Of a stretch of DNA of 20,289 bases, positions 7,519 through 15,068 are shown piece by piece (within the stretch, counting starts at the first letter, position 1; each line of letters begins with the position of its first letter). Both the position numbers and the translations under genes were made by a program. The stretch is from a virus: positions 1 to 20,289 of IMG/VR virus record IMGVR_UViG_3300018417_000102. One strand, 5' to 3'. The notes below the pieces were generated by a model, which made no database searches, had not been told where the DNA came from, and saw only the letters and a list, made by a program, of their open reading frames with translations.

Positions 7519-7821
7519 ATGAAACACGTTAAACTATACGAACAGTTCATTTCTGAAGGTATTTTCATGACCTATAATCAGATGACTCCTTATGAGTACA
7601 ACAAATTTGTTGAATCATACAAGGAGCTTCACCCTGATAACATGGTAGCTTATGATAAGAAGCAAGATATGACATACGGTTTTCGTAAAGGTTCTAAAGA
7701 GGCTCATTGGAAATATGACCACGACACATTCAAATTACAACACAGTGAAAAGGATAGAGATGTTCTAGGTCTTATTCACGGTAAAAAGTTGGTTGCTAAA
7801 AATCACCCATGGTCACTATGA
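7519..7821 (+). CDS. Small capsid-targeting-leader protein (100 residues)
   Basis: The protein begins MKHVKLYEQFISEG. This nearly repeats in three other genes of the window (7818, 8087, 14700) and resembles the T4 internal-protein leader MKTYQEFIAEA. The I-S-E tripeptide fits a prohead-protease site, so the mature protein would start at G14 or nearby. The remaining 85 or so residues are polar and rich in Tyr, Lys and His (for example EAHWKYDHDTFKLQH), with no recognised fold. It is the first gene after the terminator and the 30-bp repeated element. Its stop overlaps the next start as ATGA at 7818. Packing into the head is inferred from the leader. Confidence 0.75.
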   Translation: MKHVKLYEQFISEGIFMTYNQMTPYEYNKFVESYKELHPDNMVAYDKKQDMTYGFRKGSKEAHWKYDHDTFKLQHSEKDRDVLGLIHGKKLVAKNHPWSL

Positions 7822-8087
7822 AACGCGTAAAATTGTACGAGGCATTTGTTAATGAAGGTAAAGCCGGATCTGACGTTAAACCAGGAGAGTACATCAAATC
7901 AGAATACGGTTACTTCTATCAGAGAGTAGACGGTATGGTTGGCGGACAACCTGCATTCGTTTATGTTGAAGCTGATAAGAAAGGCAAGCTAAAAATTGGA
8001 GCTAAAAAGACGAGTATTCACTCTTCAGTTGGCTATGAAAAGGTAACAATTGAAGATATTAAAGCCGCTTTAAACATTCAAGATTAA
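7818..8087 (+). CDS. Small capsid-targeting-leader protein (89 residues)
   Basis: The start is set at 7818, giving MKRVKLYEAFVNEG, not at the ATG three codons upstream. The 7818 ATG overlaps the previous stop as ATGA and puts the shared leader at the very N terminus. The V-N-E tripeptide is the candidate protease site. The rest alternates strand-forming segments (YGYFYQRVDG, AFVYVEADKKGKLKIGAKK) and ends in a short helix EDIKAALNIQD. This suggests a small beta-rich domain. Function is unknown. The gene is directly joined to the next by TAATG. Confidence 0.75.
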   Translation: MKRVKLYEAFVNEGKAGSDVKPGEYIKSEYGYFYQRVDGMVGGQPAFVYVEADKKGKLKIGAKKTSIHSSVGYEKVTIEDIKAALNIQD

Positions 8088-8362
8088 TGATGCAAAGAGT
8101 AAAACTATACGAAGCTTTTGTTAACGAAGAAGTATCTTTCTCAAAGATTAAGAAATCATTGAAAGATGCTGCCTTCCCAGTGACGCTAGTAGTTCATGCT
8201 AAAGGCCAACAAGTTGGAGCAGTCATTCATCAAGAAGTAATTAACATTCCCGACGCCGTTCCAGCGAACTGGACAACTCTTAAAAAGCGTTACCCAACGT
8301 CCGGTTATCATTTCACACTTGAAGATGCTACCGGTAAAATAGTATTTCAAGACAAAATCTAA
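8087..8362 (+). CDS. Small capsid-targeting-leader protein (91 residues)
   Basis: Two ATG codons in a row (8087 and 8090) give MMQRVKLYEAFVNEE or one residue less. Apart from the first residues, the leader matches that of the preceding gene for ten residues, while the remainder is unrelated to it. The V-N-E tripeptide again marks a possible cut. The body has strands (FPVTLVVHAKGQQVGAVIHQEVI) and an FTLEDATGKIVF segment, giving a small mixed alpha/beta or beta-sandwich appearance. No family is recognised. The stop overlaps the ligase-like gene start as TAATG. Confidence 0.75.
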   Translation: MMQRVKLYEAFVNEEVSFSKIKKSLKDAAFPVTLVVHAKGQQVGAVIHQEVINIPDAVPANWTTLKKRYPTSGYHFTLEDATGKIVFQDKI

Positions 8363-9651
8363 TGAAATTATTAACTTATAACCAATTCATCGTTGAAAGA
8401 GCAGGTCAAAGCTTGGCCGGCTCTGACCTCGTTTTAGAGGGTGGTGCTGCTGGTCACATGTCACATCCGTTTGATGACAAAGATCTAACGTTTGGCGACT
8501 TTAAAGCCATGATTGAAGCGGGTCTAAAGGGAGAATTGAACTTCGAAGAAGATCCAACTGAAAAAACAGATGGTCAAAACATCTTTGCAACAGTTAAAGA
8601 TGGCGTTACAATGTTTGCAAGAAATGCAGGTCAGTTGAAAAACCCATTGGACCTTAGTGGAGTTACTTCAATGTTTGCTGATCACCCTTCAGAGGGAGTT
8701 CGTAAGACATTTACTATGGCAGCTAATGATTTAGCTTCAGCCCTAGGCAAATTGAAGTCAGATTCACAAGAAAAATACTTTGACGGCGGTAAGAACTTCA
8801 TGAATATGGAGTTAATCTTTTCGGGTAACTCTAATGTCATCAATTACGATAAAGATGTAATTCAGTTCCACGGAATTAAATACACTGACGGTAACGGAAA
8901 CATTACCGGTGAGTCTGGTCCTGGAGCAGCTAAAGAGCTTACAAAGATTCTACAAGACGTTAATGCTCACATTGGTAAAACATTCACGATCATTCCTCCA
9001 CAGGTTCTTGTTCTGAGAAAGCACCAAGACTTTTCTGCCAAGCTACCTTATTTCATGAAGAAGATTGAAGACCTTAAGAATCGTTACAAGCTTTCTGATT
9101 CAGATGAGGTTTCACGTTATCATGAAATGTGGTGGAGAGAAGAGATTGATGCTTCATTCCCTAACCTTCCACAAGACGTAAAAGAAGGTCTTCTTCAGAG
9201 ATGGGCTTATAACAACAAACAAGGCATGGACTTTAGAGCCATGGCCAAACTCGTTGACGCTGCAGGTATGGATAAGATCAAGCAATACGATAAGATGGAT
9301 GCTGGTAAGAAATACAAAGAAAACATTAGACCGTTTGAAGATCTTTTCCTAGAGTTTGGTTCTGAGGTTCTAAAGAATGCTTCAAACTTCTTGGCTGCTT
9401 CACCTGATCAGGAAATGCAAAGACTTCACGATCAGATTAGAACAGAGGCGGGTAAGATTAAGAAAGGCGGAGACGTTAAGCAAATTCAAAAGGTTGAAGC
9501 TGAACTTGACAGACTTTCAAGAATTGGTGGAATTGATTCAATCATTCCTTCTGAAGGTCTAGTGTTCAAGTATAAGGGTAAAATATATAAGCTAACTGGC
9601 ACCTTTGCTGCAATCAACCAGCTAATGGGTATTATTAAATACGGAAGATAA
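8362..9651 (+). CDS. Ligase-fold nucleotidyltransferase with capsid-targeting leader
   Basis: The 429-residue protein carries the motifs of the covalent nucleotidyltransferase (DNA/RNA ligase, capping enzyme) superfamily. Motif I is EKTDGQN, with K68 as the candidate lysine that takes AMP or GMP. Motif III is NFMNMELIF (E150), motif IV SEGLVFKYKG (E398, K403) and motif V IYKLTG (K410). These enzymes join nucleic-acid ends through a covalent lysine-nucleotide intermediate. The long helical insert between motifs III and IV (about 190-390) is atypical of classic ligases. The N terminus MKLLTYNQFIVERAG is a capsid-targeting-like leader with I-V-E as a possible cut. An RNA-ligase-like role is more likely than a replicative DNA ligase, but the substrate is unknown. 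Confidence 0.75.
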   Translation: MKLLTYNQFIVERAGQSLAGSDLVLEGGAAGHMSHPFDDKDLTFGDFKAMIEAGLKGELNFEEDPTEKTDGQNIFATVKDGVTMFARNAGQLKNPLDLSGVTSMFADHPSEGVRKTFTMAANDLASALGKLKSDSQEKYFDGGKNFMNMELIFSGNSNVINYDKDVIQFHGIKYTDGNGNITGESGPGAAKELTKILQDVNAHIGKTFTIIPPQVLVLRKHQDFSAKLPYFMKKIEDLKNRYKLSDSDEVSRYHEMWWREEIDASFPNLPQDVKEGLLQRWAYNNKQGMDFRAMAKLVDAAGMDKIKQYDKMDAGKKYKENIRPFEDLFLEFGSEVLKNASNFLAASPDQEMQRLHDQIRTEAGKIKKGGDVKQIQKVEAELDRLSRIGGIDSIIPSEGLVFKYKGKIYKLTGTFAAINQLMGIIKYGR

Positions 9652-9653
9652 AA

Positions 9654-11516
9654 ATGGCACTACCTAAACTTAGAGATCACTTCAACGATACGAATCGCGA
9701 AAACTTCATGGCAATGTTAACCCAAAAGGTTCACGTTGTTGAGAAGATCGCTGCTTCATCATTTCACGTCAGAAGAGATGATCTAACCAACAAGTACTAC
9801 AAATCAGGTTCTGAAAGAGCTATGGATATTGTAGATCGTACTATCGTTAGATTTTATGAAAATGCTATTCGTCACTTTCAAGGTTTAGGTGATGAAATGA
9901 AGAACGACATGCCGAAGGATTGGAAGTTTGGTTTTGATTATCTGATTGAAAATGAAACTCCAAATTTTAAGTACGCTCTTCTTCCTAAGAATAATTTAAT
10001 TCTAACACATATCCAGGTTCTTAACGAATCAGGCAGGGTTTCTAAGGTGATTAGAGACACTGAGGTCCTAAACAAGTGGGCAAAGAAACTTGATGTTCAA
10101 AAGCCACCTGTGATCTTCGAAGGCATGCTGACGATGTTCCAGAAGGAGCAATTGATCAAAATTCTAGAAATGAACGATAATGAATTTGAAAAAGTATACG
10201 AAAATCGTTCATTCACCAGAGACATCTATAACATTTTTAATTCAGGCATGTCTAGAACTGCGCTGAATGAATCAGTTAATGAAGAAATTGATGGTTTAGT
10301 TGTTTCGTTCGTTGATGGCAAATCAATGAAGTCTTTCAAGCTAGAAGATTATAGAAGAAAGAATGAAGAAACAGAAAGAAAGTCTTCTGATGTTTATCAA
10401 ATCACAATGGTAGACGTTATTGAATACTTCGCAAACCATGATTTTTCACAATACAAACTAGTTGAAGAAAAGAAAGACAGAAGATTTATAGAAATCATGT
10501 CCGAATCATTTAACGATTACATTAAGGCTAATGCCACAAAATATATTGGTGTTAAGTTTGAGACAGCTGATTTCGCAAAGAATGAAGCCTTTAATCTAAA
10601 CACTGCGTTTTTGAAAAACGAACAAACCTTAAAATACGTCAACAACCCAATCCTATCTGAGCTTTTCAAAATTGTTTTATCTTCTTTTAGAAATAAAAGA
10701 GAGAAGGCAAGTGATATTCTAACCGAGGACATGGTTGCACAGCTAAACGAGATCATCGATAAGATTTACGAGCAGATTGACGCAAAATTAGAAGAGAACG
10801 ACGTAATGGACTTTACATCATTTAAGAAGTGGTCTTCAATTCAGGAAGATGCTCCAGAAGGAGAAGTTAATGAAGCCCTAAAGGTTAAGACCCTAGAACA
10901 TGGTAAACAAAAAGTAAATATGTTTGTTGGCAGATTCCAACCTTTTACTCTAGGTCACGCTAAAGTTCTTCAGTCTCTACATGATCAGAATGGCTTGCCA
11001 GTTGTGGTATTCCTAGTTAAGTCCAAGACGGCTAAAAAGGAAGATGCATTCAAAAGACCTTATGACGAGGCAATGCAAATGAAAATGTTTAAGGCAGTTC
11101 AAAGGGAATACAAGTTCCTAAAAGACATTATTGTTGTTCCATTCGCTGCAATTGACGCCCTATTCAACGAGTTAAGACCTAAGTACGAACCAGTCTTATG
11201 GGGTACAGGTACAGATAGAATGGCAGCTTACTCTTCACAGGCATACAAAGAAACGTACAGAGAACAATTGAACGTTCTACCTGAGTTTGGTATGCATGAA
11301 ATTCACAGAACAGATGATGACATCTCAGCAACTGCGGTTAGAAACGCAATGATGTCCGATAATAAGACAGAGTTTCAAAGAATGACACCAAAGTCACTTC
11401 ACGGAATGTACCCAGTTCTACAGTCTGAGCTTTTAAAAGCTATGACAGCTGCAGAGTCAAAAGTAAATGAAGGCCTAATGACCTTTGAACAATTCATTAA
11501 CAGAAATAATGGCTAA
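9654..11516 (+). CDS. Fusion of ligase-like domain and NMNAT/cytidylyltransferase-like domain
   Basis: The 620-residue protein has two nucleotide-transfer domains. The N-terminal part (about 1-235) resembles an RNA-ligase-type fold: EKIAASSF (K31, with the usual K-x-D-G degraded to K-I-A-A), WKFGFDY (90-96, Asp for the motif III Glu), and DGLVVSFVDGKSMKSFKLED (213-232, motifs IV/V). The C-terminal part (about 420-600) is a HIGH-type nucleotidylyltransferase: VGRFQPFTLGH (425-435) and ISATAVR (557-563), as in NMN adenylyltransferases of the NadM type and related phage enzymes. The last residues EGLMTFEQFINRNNG look like a capsid-targeting sequence placed at the C terminus, after a V-N-E site. 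Activity could be NAD synthesis or transfer to another nucleotide; whether K31 is active is open. Confidence 0.75.
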   Translation: MALPKLRDHFNDTNRENFMAMLTQKVHVVEKIAASSFHVRRDDLTNKYYKSGSERAMDIVDRTIVRFYENAIRHFQGLGDEMKNDMPKDWKFGFDYLIENETPNFKYALLPKNNLILTHIQVLNESGRVSKVIRDTEVLNKWAKKLDVQKPPVIFEGMLTMFQKEQLIKILEMNDNEFEKVYENRSFTRDIYNIFNSGMSRTALNESVNEEIDGLVVSFVDGKSMKSFKLEDYRRKNEETERKSSDVYQITMVDVIEYFANHDFSQYKLVEEKKDRRFIEIMSESFNDYIKANATKYIGVKFETADFAKNEAFNLNTAFLKNEQTLKYVNNPILSELFKIVLSSFRNKREKASDILTEDMVAQLNEIIDKIYEQIDAKLEENDVMDFTSFKKWSSIQEDAPEGEVNEALKVKTLEHGKQKVNMFVGRFQPFTLGHAKVLQSLHDQNGLPVVVFLVKSKTAKKEDAFKRPYDEAMQMKMFKAVQREYKFLKDIIVVPFAAIDALFNELRPKYEPVLWGTGTDRMAAYSSQAYKETYREQLNVLPEFGMHEIHRTDDDISATAVRNAMMSDNKTEFQRMTPKSLHGMYPVLQSELLKAMTAAESKVNEGLMTFEQFINRNNG

Positions 11517-12606
11517 TTACGGTAACATTAGAATCCTATTTGAATCTCTTCAGCAAAAGCTTAATGAAGCAGTAACAGAAGTACCAGTCATCATCGGTAA
11601 AGATGTGGTTGGAACCATAGATTCAAGAGATGCATCTACTATAGATCACATCAAGAGTTTGGTTAGTTCGGCTTCTTCAAAGGAAGCAGTTATCACGTTT
11701 TTAATCTCACTAGGCTATCCAGCTGATCAAGCTGAGATTCTATTTTCTGCTATTTCTAGAGGTTCTGACATCAAAGTTGTTTCAGAATACTTATTAAATA
11801 GAACCATTTCAATGAGTAGCCTGTTAAACAATGTTTCAGATGCTAATTCAATTAATTCATCAATTGGAGTCACTAAAGCATCTGCGCAGTTTTATGCATT
11901 TTCATGGAGAACATCTCCACCAATGGGTCCCGGAGAAGTTTGGCTTAGTACTATCCTTAAAGATGGAAGAAGACCTTCCGGTGGTGAAAAGGGAGATGTC
12001 ATAGTGGATGATCTTGAATTAGAGGTTAAAGGACCAAACGGAAGACTGATCGGTCAAAGTGGATACGGAGATGCAAAGCAAATGAGAAATAAACTTGCAA
12101 CCGCGGTTTCAAACATCTCAAAAAATCTTAAAGTAAATCATGAAGTAATAGACAGCGGGAAAGATAACTTCTGGAACATTGGTAAATCCGCAGGTTCTGG
12201 CTTAGAAGAAAACTTAAAGGCTATTGCTAAGCAACTTAAAGGAGGATTTTCAAAGTCAGATCTGTCTATGATTTCAATGGAAATCATTTCAGCTTACTCA
12301 AACTACTTGTTGAATTTAGATGTTAAAAAATATGGATCAATCCTAGTCGATGTAATATCTAAAGATGGTTATATTAACCCAACTAAGTGGCACGTAGAAA
12401 TGTTGACAATGTATTTTGAGTACTATCATTCACAAGAACACTTTGATTACATTGCATTCACAACATCAAATGGAAAGTTCTTGATTATGGACGTATCATC
12501 ATTCAAGTCTTTCTATAGTAATGGTTCTATTGTAGCTACTTCAGTTCCTAGCTTCACTAATGCAGCCGGTTCACAGGGCGGAACGTATGGTATCAGTTTG
12601 AAGTGA
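11509..12606 (+). CDS. PD-(D/E)XK nuclease-like protein with leader-like N terminus
   Basis: The start is ATG 11509 (366 residues), overlapping the previous stop by 8 bp; a TTG at 11485 is less likely. The central region shows a PD-(D/E)XK layout: GPGEVWLSTIL (E143), then GDVIVDDLELEVKGPNGRL with D163, E172 and K174, the order found in many restriction-type and phage nucleases. The N terminus, MANYGNIRILFESLQQKLNEA, is a longer variant of the head-targeting leaders, with L-N-E as a candidate cut. The remainder is a helical N-terminal region (about 45-110) and a C-terminal mixed domain. If active it would cut DNA; target and partner are unknown. It could also be a structural descendant that lost activity. 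Confidence 0.65.
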   Translation: MANYGNIRILFESLQQKLNEAVTEVPVIIGKDVVGTIDSRDASTIDHIKSLVSSASSKEAVITFLISLGYPADQAEILFSAISRGSDIKVVSEYLLNRTISMSSLLNNVSDANSINSSIGVTKASAQFYAFSWRTSPPMGPGEVWLSTILKDGRRPSGGEKGDVIVDDLELEVKGPNGRLIGQSGYGDAKQMRNKLATAVSNISKNLKVNHEVIDSGKDNFWNIGKSAGSGLEENLKAIAKQLKGGFSKSDLSMISMEIISAYSNYLLNLDVKKYGSILVDVISKDGYINPTKWHVEMLTMYFEYYHSQEHFDYIAFTTSNGKFLIMDVSSFKSFYSNGSIVATSVPSFTNAAGSQGGTYGISLK

Positions 12607-12616
12607 TATATAGAAT
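12605..12616 (+). promoter_or_regulatory. GATATATAGAAT upstream motif, copy 4
   Basis: Identical over 12 bases to 1128-1139. It starts in the stop codon region of the nuclease-like gene and ends 28 bp before the ATG at 12645. The spacing here is compatible with a promoter and a short leader. Confidence 0.45.
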
Positions 12617-12644
12617 AAGATATTAAAAAAGACAACACTTAAAA

Positions 12645-13664
12645 ATGAGAGTATTTGAGTCATTTGGAACATTCTTAAATGAATTCTACAACGAAGATCA
12701 GGCTTATACCCTGTTCAAAACTTATGGTGGTAGAAACATTGAGAGAAAGCCAGCTTATACATCTGATCTTTTTGGTTCAAACGCTGTTCAGCTGAAAGAC
12801 GCACAGCAAAAAGAACTAGACCTAACCCACATTCCAGTTTATACATCTAAGGATGTTTGGGGTAAAATGGCACCAAAAGGAATCTATGCTAATTTTGCAA
12901 ACACACCTACTGAAACGGTCTTTATTCTTTGGTTGAATCACGAACAAGGTGAACTTAAGGACTACTACGGTCAATGTGTTTTCGTTGATACTCAAGGCGC
13001 TAATTACGTAAGATACGGCTTTGGTATGGACTACGAACCAGATCTAAGCAAATTTGCAATGGGCGTACCAGAATCTCTAGAAAACGAAGTTGAGATTGAA
13101 GGCGAAATTGACGAAGCTAAAGGTTACAACATGGAAGACATCAGATATGCGATGCAACAAGTGTTCAGTGAGGTTGGCTTTGATAAAGCTCTGAAAAGAA
13201 TCTCTAAAGTTAAAGGTGGTTTCCAAATGAACATGTCATCGTACATGTCTCCATCTTCCCTTGAAGGTTATGGCATGATTAAGATGTTTAGTGAAATCAT
13301 GGGTCACGAGTTCAAAATGGACGTTGATTCATTCACAAAGGGTGGCCTTACGTCTATCGTAATCCTAGAAGGTGAACAAATCACCGAAGGTAAAATCACT
13401 CTAAAAAGACGTTACACTGAAAACTATCCACAGATCACAGTATCTAAGTTTGGTCCAGTCAGAGACAAGATCATCGAAGCAATTGCAGATGGTAAAGTAA
13501 CGACTGAAGAATTTGAAACAATCATTAAGGAATTCTCTACTGCTTCTAGAAGATGGGCGAAATCAAATCGTCACTACTTCAACGTTTCAGAAGATGGCAT
13601 CACACTATCAAAGTATGGTCAGAGAATCCTATCTAAAATTAAAGCAGTAAACGAAAATGAATAA
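12645..13664 (+). CDS. Unknown protein with capsid-targeting-like leader (339 residues)
   Basis: The protein begins MRVFESFGTFLNEFYNE, again an F-E-x-F-x-x-F-L-N-E type leader with L-N-E as a possible protease site. No enzyme family is recognised. Residues about 30-135 are rich in Tyr, Asp and Gly with strand-like segments (TETVFILWLNHEQGEL, QCVFVDTQGANYVRYGFG). An acidic linker (EVEIEGEIDEAKG, about 147-159) separates this from a basic, helical C-terminal half. I-D-E followed by Ala and I-T-E followed by Gly are possible further cuts. The start follows TTAAAA, a common start context in Bacteroidota. The gene overlaps the next by 8 bp, so the two are probably translated together. Confidence 0.72.
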   Translation: MRVFESFGTFLNEFYNEDQAYTLFKTYGGRNIERKPAYTSDLFGSNAVQLKDAQQKELDLTHIPVYTSKDVWGKMAPKGIYANFANTPTETVFILWLNHEQGELKDYYGQCVFVDTQGANYVRYGFGMDYEPDLSKFAMGVPESLENEVEIEGEIDEAKGYNMEDIRYAMQQVFSEVGFDKALKRISKVKGGFQMNMSSYMSPSSLEGYGMIKMFSEIMGHEFKMDVDSFTKGGLTSIVILEGEQITEGKITLKRRYTENYPQITVSKFGPVRDKIIEAIADGKVTTEEFETIIKEFSTASRRWAKSNRHYFNVSEDGITLSKYGQRILSKIKAVNENE

Positions 13665-14673
13665 AATTCACACAACATTCGAAAGCTTTGTTAATGAGTC
13701 ATTAGAAGTTAACGAAGCATTTAAGTCTTCAAAGCTATCTTCTATTCTTGGTCTATCTTCAGCTAGGAAGGACATAATGAAAGCAGTTTATAATTTCACT
13801 AAGGTTAAGCTAGATGAAATTACTGACGATCAAGTAGTTGAACTACACCCAGCTGAGGCGTATAAGACCAAAGCCCACCCTAACGCTATCTTCTTCTACA
13901 TCTCAGATAACGAGAAGACAAACCCATACGCTGATTACAGTCAAACTCGCCACAATACGTATGGAACTATTCCAGCCAATTCACTTCTAGCCATTGCAAA
14001 TGGTAAGAATGAAATGTTTGGGATGGATTGGACAAGACCTGCGTATTTTTCTGATAGAAATAAGAATTACGAACCAAAGCTAAGGAATGCTGGTAGATAC
14101 GGTAAAGAAGCTTCATCTGTAGGTATTGACAAGCAACATGCGGGTTGGGATGCTTCAGGTCTATCAAACATCAAGAGAATTTCTGAGGTTTCAGATAGAG
14201 TTCTAATGTTTGATCCATCTATTCTTCCAAGCACTGTAGATCAGAGAAATGAAAGATCAGCTGCTAAAGCAGGTGCAACAGCATTTATGACCGATAAGGA
14301 ATTCAAGCAGGAGAACATCAACAGATACAAAATGATTCTCGCGACTAGAGCAGTCAATGATGATATCGACGGCATGGTTGAAAAGGCAATTGAAACTGTA
14401 ACTGGACATATTCAAAGCGCTCTTAAGAATAAGACTGCAGGTAGATACGAGTCAATGATCATTGGCACAGACAAGAAAGGTCGCGAAATCTCTATGAGAG
14501 ATGCAGCTAACGTTATTTCTAATATCCTTGACATGTATCAAACCTATGTTAGATACACTAACGATGCTAAAGATCCTGAAAGTAGTAAGTACTACGCAAG
14601 AGAAGCTGCTACCTACGCTAAGAGCATCAAGGATAAAGTCAGAAAAGTAAACACAATGGATTACGCTTGGTAA
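13657..14673 (+). CDS. Unknown protein with capsid-targeting-like leader (338 residues)
   Basis: The N terminus MNKIHTTFESFVNESLEVNEA contains two V-N-E tripeptides in a row, suggesting a leader with a doubled cut site. A central segment, RNERSAAKAGATAFMTDKEF followed by ENINRYKMIL, has the look of a motif I have seen in uncharacterised phage proteins (R-x-x-A-K-x-G-A...N-x-x-R-Y-K), but I cannot attach a function. The protein is mostly basic and helical towards the C terminus. It overlaps the gene before it by 8 bp. Internal head protein is the best inference. ADP-ribosyltransferase (as T4 Alt, also packed) was considered, but I see no R-S-ExE motif. Confidence 0.7.
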   Translation: MNKIHTTFESFVNESLEVNEAFKSSKLSSILGLSSARKDIMKAVYNFTKVKLDEITDDQVVELHPAEAYKTKAHPNAIFFYISDNEKTNPYADYSQTRHNTYGTIPANSLLAIANGKNEMFGMDWTRPAYFSDRNKNYEPKLRNAGRYGKEASSVGIDKQHAGWDASGLSNIKRISEVSDRVLMFDPSILPSTVDQRNERSAAKAGATAFMTDKEFKQENINRYKMILATRAVNDDIDGMVEKAIETVTGHIQSALKNKTAGRYESMIIGTDKKGREISMRDAANVISNILDMYQTYVRYTNDAKDPESSKYYAREAATYAKSIKDKVRKVNTMDYAW

Positions 14674-14682
14674 TCTCTAAAC

Positions 14683-14691
14683 GATATACAG
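14683..14691 (+). promoter_or_regulatory. GATATACAG upstream motif, weak copy
   Basis: A variant of the GATATATAG motif lying in the 26-bp gap before the ATG at 14700. The match is 8 of 9 bases to copies at 1128, 5598 and 12605. Alone it would not be convincing. Confidence 0.25.
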
Positions 14692-14699
14692 TTGTTAAA

Positions 14700-15068
14700 A
14701 TGAAACACGTAAAGTTATTTGAAGCTTTCATTAATGAAGCTAAAGACCTTGAACTAGATAAAAACCTAGCTGAGATCACTCTTAGAAAAATGATCGAAAA
14801 AGACGGTGATAGACCATTCTCTGAGGAAGTGTACCTATCTCTATTCGATAGAGAAGATATTCAACGTGAATACGGTAACAAACTGCCAAGAGGTTTTGCA
14901 GGTCCAACTAAATCTATGCACATCGGCACAGTTCTTAAAACGTTAGCTGGTGATTCAGTTTACATGGACGATGCTGATCTAGTCCTAGGAGACAAGACTG
15001 TACAAGGTTACAAGTACGGTAAGTCTACACTTAATGACGTACTTAAGCTTCTAAAGATCAAATTGTAA
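14700..15068 (+). CDS. Small capsid-targeting-leader protein (122 residues)
   Basis: The start is ATG 14700, after GTTAAA, giving MKHVKLFEAFINEAKD; a TTG 33 bp upstream would hide the leader. The leader is nearly the same as those at 7519, 7818 and 8087, although four large genes and the fusion lie between. I-N-E followed by Ala fits a protease site very well. The body is acidic/basic and helical (KNLAEITLRKMIEKDGD) with a central GFAGPTKSMHIG segment and a C-terminal TLNDVLKLLKIKL helix. No family is recognised. It is joined to the next gene by TAATG. Confidence 0.77.
   Translation: MKHVKLFEAFINEAKDLELDKNLAEITLRKMIEKDGDRPFSEEVYLSLFDREDIQREYGNKLPRGFAGPTKSMHIGTVLKTLAGDSVYMDDADLVLGDKTVQGYKYGKSTLNDVLKLLKIKL

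Noticed and set aside
11485-11508. TTG start upstream of the nuclease-like gene
   Set aside because: The ATG at 11509 gives the leader-like N terminus and an 8-bp overlap like that at 13657; the TTG would add eight residues with no support.
13657-14673. ADP-ribosyltransferase like T4 Alt, which is also packed
   Set aside because: No S-T-S strand with E-x-E or other ADP-ribosyltransferase residues was visible.
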